A stretch of DNA of 64,000 nt from the NCBI RefSeq assembly GCF_020921035.1, contig NC_063154.1:1736001-1800000 (forward strand), given 5' to 3'. Made by a program: the position numbers and the translations under genes. Origin of the DNA: Rhodamnia argentea. Its lineage: Eukaryota; Streptophyta; Magnoliopsida; Myrtales; Myrtaceae. The stretch's first letter is position 1; each line of letters starts with the position of its first letter. Shown piece after piece: positions 58,921 through 64,000 of this stretch. The notes beneath the pieces were generated by a model. The model had not been told where the DNA came from and did no database searches. It saw only the letters and a list, made by a program, of their open reading frames with translations.

Positions 58921-61530
58921 CACCCACCCAAATCTGGGCAGCATGTGTAAATCTGGAGTACACGCACATGGTTAGCTGATCAAGCGATCATGAAGAGTTG
59001 AACAGATTCCGTTGACGGTGGGAAAGGAAAGGAAAGGAAAGAGAGAGAAAGTGACTGCTTATCATCATTGCTTTCATCCATTCTTAATTTCCTTTTTATC
59101 TTACCCGGAATTGAGTGAGCTGTAAGTCAAGAAAGAGAAAACCTAGGAACACGTATGTTTGCAGCTGCACCACCAAACTCGCCAGACAAAGATAACCATC
59201 TCATCAGCAACTATCATCTCCAGAAACAACCCGTCATCATCATCATCATCATCTTCATTCCAAGTTTCCAACCAGAAAAATCCTGCGAAAGAATGTTCGC
59301 CCCGAGAACTAGAGAGAGAGAGAGAGAGAGAGAGAGATTCTTTGAATTGCACAAGAAGACAAGCACGACATGTTTCTTTGACTCTGAAGCTCACGGGCCT
59401 CACCTGAAACCATCCCTCCGACATGCAGTACAGCAAACAGAATCGGGCAAGACCCACCAAAAGGACCATTTAAGATTTGACAATATCCATACATTCGAAA
59501 TTAAAAAAACAGGCGCCAGCGAAAGTGCTGGTAAAGGAACAAGGGGGGAGGCGGGGACATTGGTATCACAAGTATGGAATTCGACTCTTATGTAAAAAGA
59601 CAAAGCAAAAATCGGAAAGAGAAGAATTAAAGATAGGACAAACAAAATATAAAAAAAATTCTCGAAAATGATATGGAGTGGAAATGTAGCTAAGGTTTCA
59701 CATCATCGAGGTCGGAACTTAGCCGCGTTTGTCTACGTACGTATTGAAAAATCAAATCAAAAAGTCAAACCAGAGCAAAGCCAACGAGGATGATAGAAAG
59801 GAAAAACAGTAAGGAGACAAAACACAAGTCAAGAGCCAAAGTCTACAAAAATGATGGTCGGGGAGGGGACTGTCCGCTAGTGTTGTGTCCTGCTCATTCA
59901 CAAGTTGGCCATCACATTTAGCCACGAGATTATTATTATTTTTTTTTTTTGGATCGATTAACAATTTGATCCCCCACTCCTAACCCGGAAAAAAAAAAAG
60001 GGTTTTGCGTGAAAGCCGGTAATTTTTTACTATCAAACAATTTACTATCAATTTCCACTGTGGAACATTTTTCCCTTATCGATCTTTTCCCACCAAACGA
60101 AACAATTAATGCAAAATTGTATGGCTCGCTTGAGAACGATCCACGTTAATTTCTCATGATCGTCCTACATGGCACGACGACACTGAAACAGATAATTTTT
60201 TTTCATTTTCTTCCCTTCTGCCGTTCATTGGACCTCGCTTATGATGGGCGACCGGCCACAAGTAAGGGCCGACATTGATAGAGGCCGACGGAGGAAGGTG
60301 AAAAAAAACAAAAGAATTATAAAAAGAAATGCAAAAAAAAAAGTCCGCATTAGCAGATGAAATTGACTAGCCATGCCACGTAGGACAACTTATGTCCAGC
60401 CGATCAAAATTGAAAAAATGTCAAAAGATCTAAAATTAAATTGGCTAACTTAAAAATCTTAGAACTGAATTAGTAATCCTACAATAAGATTAAGACTTTT
60501 GTTTTTTTGTAATTATGCCAGCATCAATTGTACTAATGAGTTTATTTCTTTTTAAGGTGCTCCATTTGTGGTCTCGAGACTCCCGATGATACTGTAATAA
60601 TTCACCAAGGCGAACAGAAGAAAGATTCTTTTAGCCTATTAATTGCCAAGGCATGGAGACAGAGGGTAGCCTAGGACGTAACTCACCCTCTCTGCCATCG
60701 AATTAAATGCGAAGCTGCAGACGAAAGGTTGCATTCAATTCGAATTTTTGGAGCAACCGAGAATCCAGGAAGGGGACCCCACGATTATTTCAAAATTTTC
60801 ACGAAAGATAAAAATATTTTTTTTATGAATATATATTTAAAAAATAATAATCAATTTCAATTTATTTGGTGATTTAGAAGATGTGATTTCTTTTTTTTTT
60901 TTTTTTCTAAAGTTGAAAGTCATTTTCCTCCTTTTTAAACTTATTGTTTTCAATCTATAAAAAACGTTTTCGTAAATAATTGACCACCGGAGAATTGCTT
61001 CAGTGATTATTCTTTTTATTTATGGAAAGAGGGAGGTAGGGTTTCGAATTCTCACATTCGGGAAAAGTAAGGTGGAATCGCATGAGCAGGAAAATGCGGA
61101 TACATAACGCATACGGTATGGTTTGTATAGTGATAGGATGGAATCGGATTAAAAAAAAATTAATTTTTCATCAATCAAATATCGAAAGATGAAAAAAAAT
61201 AATTTTTCCAAAGAGAATTTTCTTTCAGATTTTAACAATTGCTTTTTTTTTTTTTTGTTTCTGAACACAGATCAAAAAGAGAAAGCAAAAAGATGGTGGT
61301 GTCACTCTCTCTCTCTCTCTCTCTCTTTCTGCTTGCTGTTATGCACAACTCTCTCTCTCTCTCTCTCCATGTCTGCATCAGGAGACCTTTTGCTTTATGA
61401 CCTCACCCACTTTGCCTCCATCGCCTTCATTGCCCCCCTTTCACTTTCATTCTGTTTTACTCAACATCACTCCCCACGCTTCGCCGTCAGAAGATGCCCC
61501 ACTCCTCCTAATTTTGGAGAAAAGTATACA
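58920..61530. other. Intergenic DNA with microsatellites
   Basis: Contents include a GGAAA run near 59021-59040, an ATC run near 59236-59252, a GA run at about 59311-59337, many poly-A tracts, and CT runs at about 61305-61326 and 61351-61367. A fragment at about 60365-60500 with GCCACGTAGGACAA and AACTGAATTAGTAATCCTAC is related to the element at 62048-62606. The open frames here are made mostly of low-complexity codons, so I do not call genes. Confidence 0.5.
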
Positions 61531-61533
61531 AAA

Positions 61534-62028
61534 GAATTAATACCGCAAAAAATCTCAAAATTATACACATATAATAAATTTATCTCGAATTATTTTTTTA
61601 ATCATAAAAAATCTTAAACTAGTACACTTGTGATAAATTTACTCTAAATTGGTACGCCTATGATAAATTTACCCTCCTTTAATTTTTGTTAAATTTAACT
61701 GTCAATTTGCTGATTTAGTGACACGTGACGGTTGACAAGTATACCGGTATGGGGTTTTGACCCTCTGTTTATCACATTTTTATCAATTTAGGATTTTTCA
61801 CAATATTAAATCAATTTAACATCGGGTAAATTTATCATAGGTATACCAGTTTTGGGTATTTCGTGGTTCAAAGAATTAGTTTAGGGTAAATTTGTCATGA
61901 ATATACCAATTTATGATTTTTGGTGGTCAAAAAAATAATTTATGATAAATTTGTTACAGGTGTACCAATTTAGAGTTTTTCGTGATAAAAAAATACCAGT
62001 TTAAGGTTTTCATGGTATTAACCATATA
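61534..62028. repeat. Foldback element, family A copy 2
   Basis: The left end GAATTAATACCGCAAAAAAT pairs with the right end TTTTCATGGTATTAACC. Both arms hold several copies of a unit with AGTACAC.TGTGATAAATTTAC..TAAATT, in opposite orientation on the two sides. The centre is near 61750, around CACGTGACGG. The flanks are AA and AT-rich, and a TA target site is possible. It is clearly related to 55398-55866. Confidence 0.75.
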
Positions 62029-62047
62029 TATATAAAATAAAGTTCTA

Positions 62048-62606
62048 ACCCTATTATATTGGTATTAATTCAATCTTAAATCTTTTACATTGATATCAAT
62101 TCGATCCGAAACCTTTACATTTGAGTCCATCTGACCGGCTTTGGCCCGAAATTCGGCGATATGGACGTGAATTGTCTACGTGGCACGATTGGGGCTGACG
62201 TGAATATTTTTAATATTATTGAATATTTTTCATAATCACTAAGTATTCTTTTTGGTTTTTTCTTCTTTTTCTGTTCTCTTGATCATTAAACAAATTATTA
62301 AAAATATTGAAATAATATTAAGAAAATGTCTATGTCGGCGCTAGCCATGCCACATATGACAATCCATGCCCACATCGGCGAATTTTCAGCCAAAATTGGC
62401 TTGATTGACTAAATGCAAAAGGTTTATGACCGAATTGACACGGATGCAAAAAGGTCTAGGACTGAATTGCCACTAATGGCACCAATGCAAAAAGTTTAAG
62501 ACTAAATTCACACCAATGCAAAAGATTCGAAACTGAATTGGCACGAATAAAAGGTTTAGAAGCGAGTTAACACTAATGTAATAGGTTTATGGCCTTTTTT
62601 GACATT
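62048..62606. repeat. Foldback element, family C
   Basis: The left arm reads TATTGGTATTAATTCAATCT, then ATTGATATCAATTCGATCCG and GGCGATATGGACGTGAATTG. The right arm holds the inverse, with four or five copies of a unit of about 45 bp: ATGCAAAAGGTTTA.GACCGAATTG.CAC. Both arms include a GCC.GA.ATGGGC-type core next to the centre (62210-62330). The right arm has more units than the left, so the element is asymmetric. Confidence 0.7.
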
Positions 62607-62609
62607 TTT

Positions 62610-63572
62610 CTTTCCTAATTCCTATTCTTCGGCAGAGTTTTGTGTTTTTCTGCATGTGTTTGGTTTCTAATGTCTAAATGAAACATACAATTTCTCACAT
62701 CCTATAGAAATGTGAAGTTTCAAATTCTCGATTCTTGCTCAATACAACCTAAATCCTAAACCGGATTGCGAAGAATCGGTTTGGGGGTAAATCATAATCA
62801 ACGACAACATAGCTCCATTCCTGATTATGCTTCGTCAAAAGGCGGAAGGATACCGGGACTTTTATCCCGGGTGAAAAGCGTCGTAAAATATATTAGATAA
62901 CACGAGCAATAAGAATTTAGAAATCTATTTAGAAAAGATGAGAAATCGAGAATAATTATCTAAGGGGTATTAGCCCTGTCTTTAATTGGACCTCGATGCG
63001 TGAGAGAGCCTCCAGCAACGATCCTTCCGGAATACAATAGATCTTTCTTGTTATTCTAGCATGGAATAAGAGAGGGAACAGAAAGTTAAAGTCAAATCCA
63101 GCTAACAAAGAGAAAAATAAATAAATAAATAGAGGATCTCTTATTTTGTTACGATTTTATCGTAAAAGGAAAATCTCTTCATAGGCAAATAAAGAAGGGA
63201 GTTAATAAAGAAATAAAATCAAAATAGAGCCGTTATAAATTCATTAAAGAAATCGATCGAATCGGATTTGTGACGAGTTGATTGCATTGATTGCGATCAT
63301 AATTATCACTAAAGATTAATTGCAAACAAATTAAGATCAATTTTCTTGCATTGGCAACCAGAAAAGGGCAAAAGAAAAAAAAAAGAAAATTCATTATAAA
63401 TTGAAGAAATCGGAGGGAAAATTCTTAGTATGGATTAAGGCCATCGGCACAGATAAAAAAAAAAAAACATGAGCTTACTTAGTTTGTGAGTTTTGCAAGG
63501 TGTTGAAAAGTATATACTTGGCCAGTTTACGAGGTTCGCAGGGTATTCCGTCGATTTTATCCATCTGTAACT

Positions 63573-63623
<51 letters not shown>

Positions 63624-64000
63624 TTAGGCTGTGCATGATAACCATTCTATTCCGGAAAACTGATTCTGATTAAATTTTTTTTTTATTATGTTCCTGAATG
63701 AGTTTTAGAGAATCAAAATGCGTTTGATAAGCGCATAAAATTTCTATTTTAAAAAACTGTTTCTCTTCCTAATTTTTTTTCATTCAAGTCAAATAACTAT
63801 GTAGTTACTTTATAAAATTTCATCATAAATCGAAGACTAATTTTCAATACACACTAAAATAATTTAAAATACATTATTTTTTTTTAACATGTCATAAATG
63901 AAACACAAATTTTAATATATTATATTTGAAGTTCGATTGAAGCATGTGACGGTTCCCATATTAAGAACTCATTTTTTTCTTTAAATGTTGCGTTGTCCAA
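62610..64000. other. Right edge, no gene
   Basis: AT-rich DNA with a GA microsatellite at about 63578-63619 and a TTCCGGAAAA...TGATTCTGATT repeat beginning near 63640 that resembles the block at 35190-35480 and may run past the window. No exon is supported. Confidence 0.5.
63578..63619 (+). repeat. GA microsatellite
   Basis: About 21 uninterrupted GA units lie in intergenic DNA. On the minus strand it produces a Ser-Leu repeat frame that is not a gene. Confidence 0.95.

Noticed and set aside
59155-59595. Plus-strand frame of 146 codons at 59.2 kb
   Set aside because: It passes through ATC and GA microsatellites that give Ile and Arg-Glu runs, and it has no homologous look or supporting splice sites.
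61290-61380. Possible MIR156-type hairpin in CT-rich DNA
   Set aside because: The GA/CT-rich look is only microsatellite sequence. The mature miR156 sequence and a matching star strand are absent.
61189-61617. 142-codon frame at 61.2 kb
   Set aside because: It is mostly Ser-Leu runs from CT repeats and it enters the foldback element at 61534.
63435-63623. Ser-Leu repeat frame on the minus strand
   Set aside because: It is produced by the GA microsatellite.
1-64000. Intact LTR retrotransposons or virus-derived elements
   Set aside because: I saw no long terminal repeat pair and no recognisable gag, integrase or capsid frame; all mobile sequence seen is small and non-coding apart from one RNase H-like scrap.

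Overview
The window is nuclear DNA from a flowering plant. Its genes are split by short GT-AG introns that rebuild cleanly into plant protein families, and the spaces between them are AT-rich and full of short non-coding repeats. The gene content points to a eudicot. The style of the repeats (foldback elements, GGTTC/ACCGG-rich elements) reminds me of Myrtaceae such as Eucalyptus, but that is an impression and not a proof.

Layout. 1-4.8 kb: gene-free, with several degraded internal repeats. 4.8-8.75 kb: a plus-strand NETWORKED-like coiled-coil gene. 8.75-10.75 kb: intergenic. 10.8-15 kb: a plus-strand EDR4-like DUF3133 gene. 16.1-21.1 kb: ABC1K9, minus, 11 coding exons. 22.0-24.5 kb: an EIF1AD-like gene, minus, 4 coding exons. 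25.6-28.6 kb: repeats. 28.7-32.0 kb: a rhodanese of the STR7/TrhO type, minus, 5 exons. 32.2-36.4 kb: repeats. 36.8-38.2 kb: a group III WRKY of the WRKY54/70 type, plus. 41.1-43.6 kb: a second group III WRKY of the WRKY55 type, minus. 45.5-49.2 kb: plastid glycerol-3-phosphate dehydrogenase GLY1/SFD1, minus, 9 coding exons. 51.4 kb: a small Cys/His-rich protein, plus. 52.2-54.3 kb: a short type-A response regulator of the ARR16/17 type, minus. 54.6-64 kb: about 9 kb with no gene that I can support, packed with foldback elements, GGTTC-type repeats and GA/CT microsatellites.

How the genes relate. The order EIF1AD, STR7, WRKY54/70, WRKY55, GLY1, ARR16 matches, from memory, the Arabidopsis order At2g40780, 40760, 40750, 40740, 40690, 40670. 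The EDR4-ABC1K9 pair matches the neighbours At5g05190-At5g05200. Several members act in salicylic-acid or systemic-resistance signalling in Arabidopsis (EDR4, WRKY54/70, WRKY55, GLY1/SFD1). This is a conserved neighbourhood, not an operon.

I rebuilt exon structures by hand from splice sites and frame continuity. The reading frame closes exactly in every multi-exon gene, and the predicted lengths (for example ABC1K9 540 aa and STR7 473 aa) are close to the Arabidopsis family lengths I remember. I found no tRNA, rRNA, CRISPR array or intact transposon, and no convincing new system. The most unusual items are a GC-AG intron in ABC1K9, a threefold 34-residue repeat in the EDR4-like protein, the foldback repeats, and a few orphan exon-like stretches.
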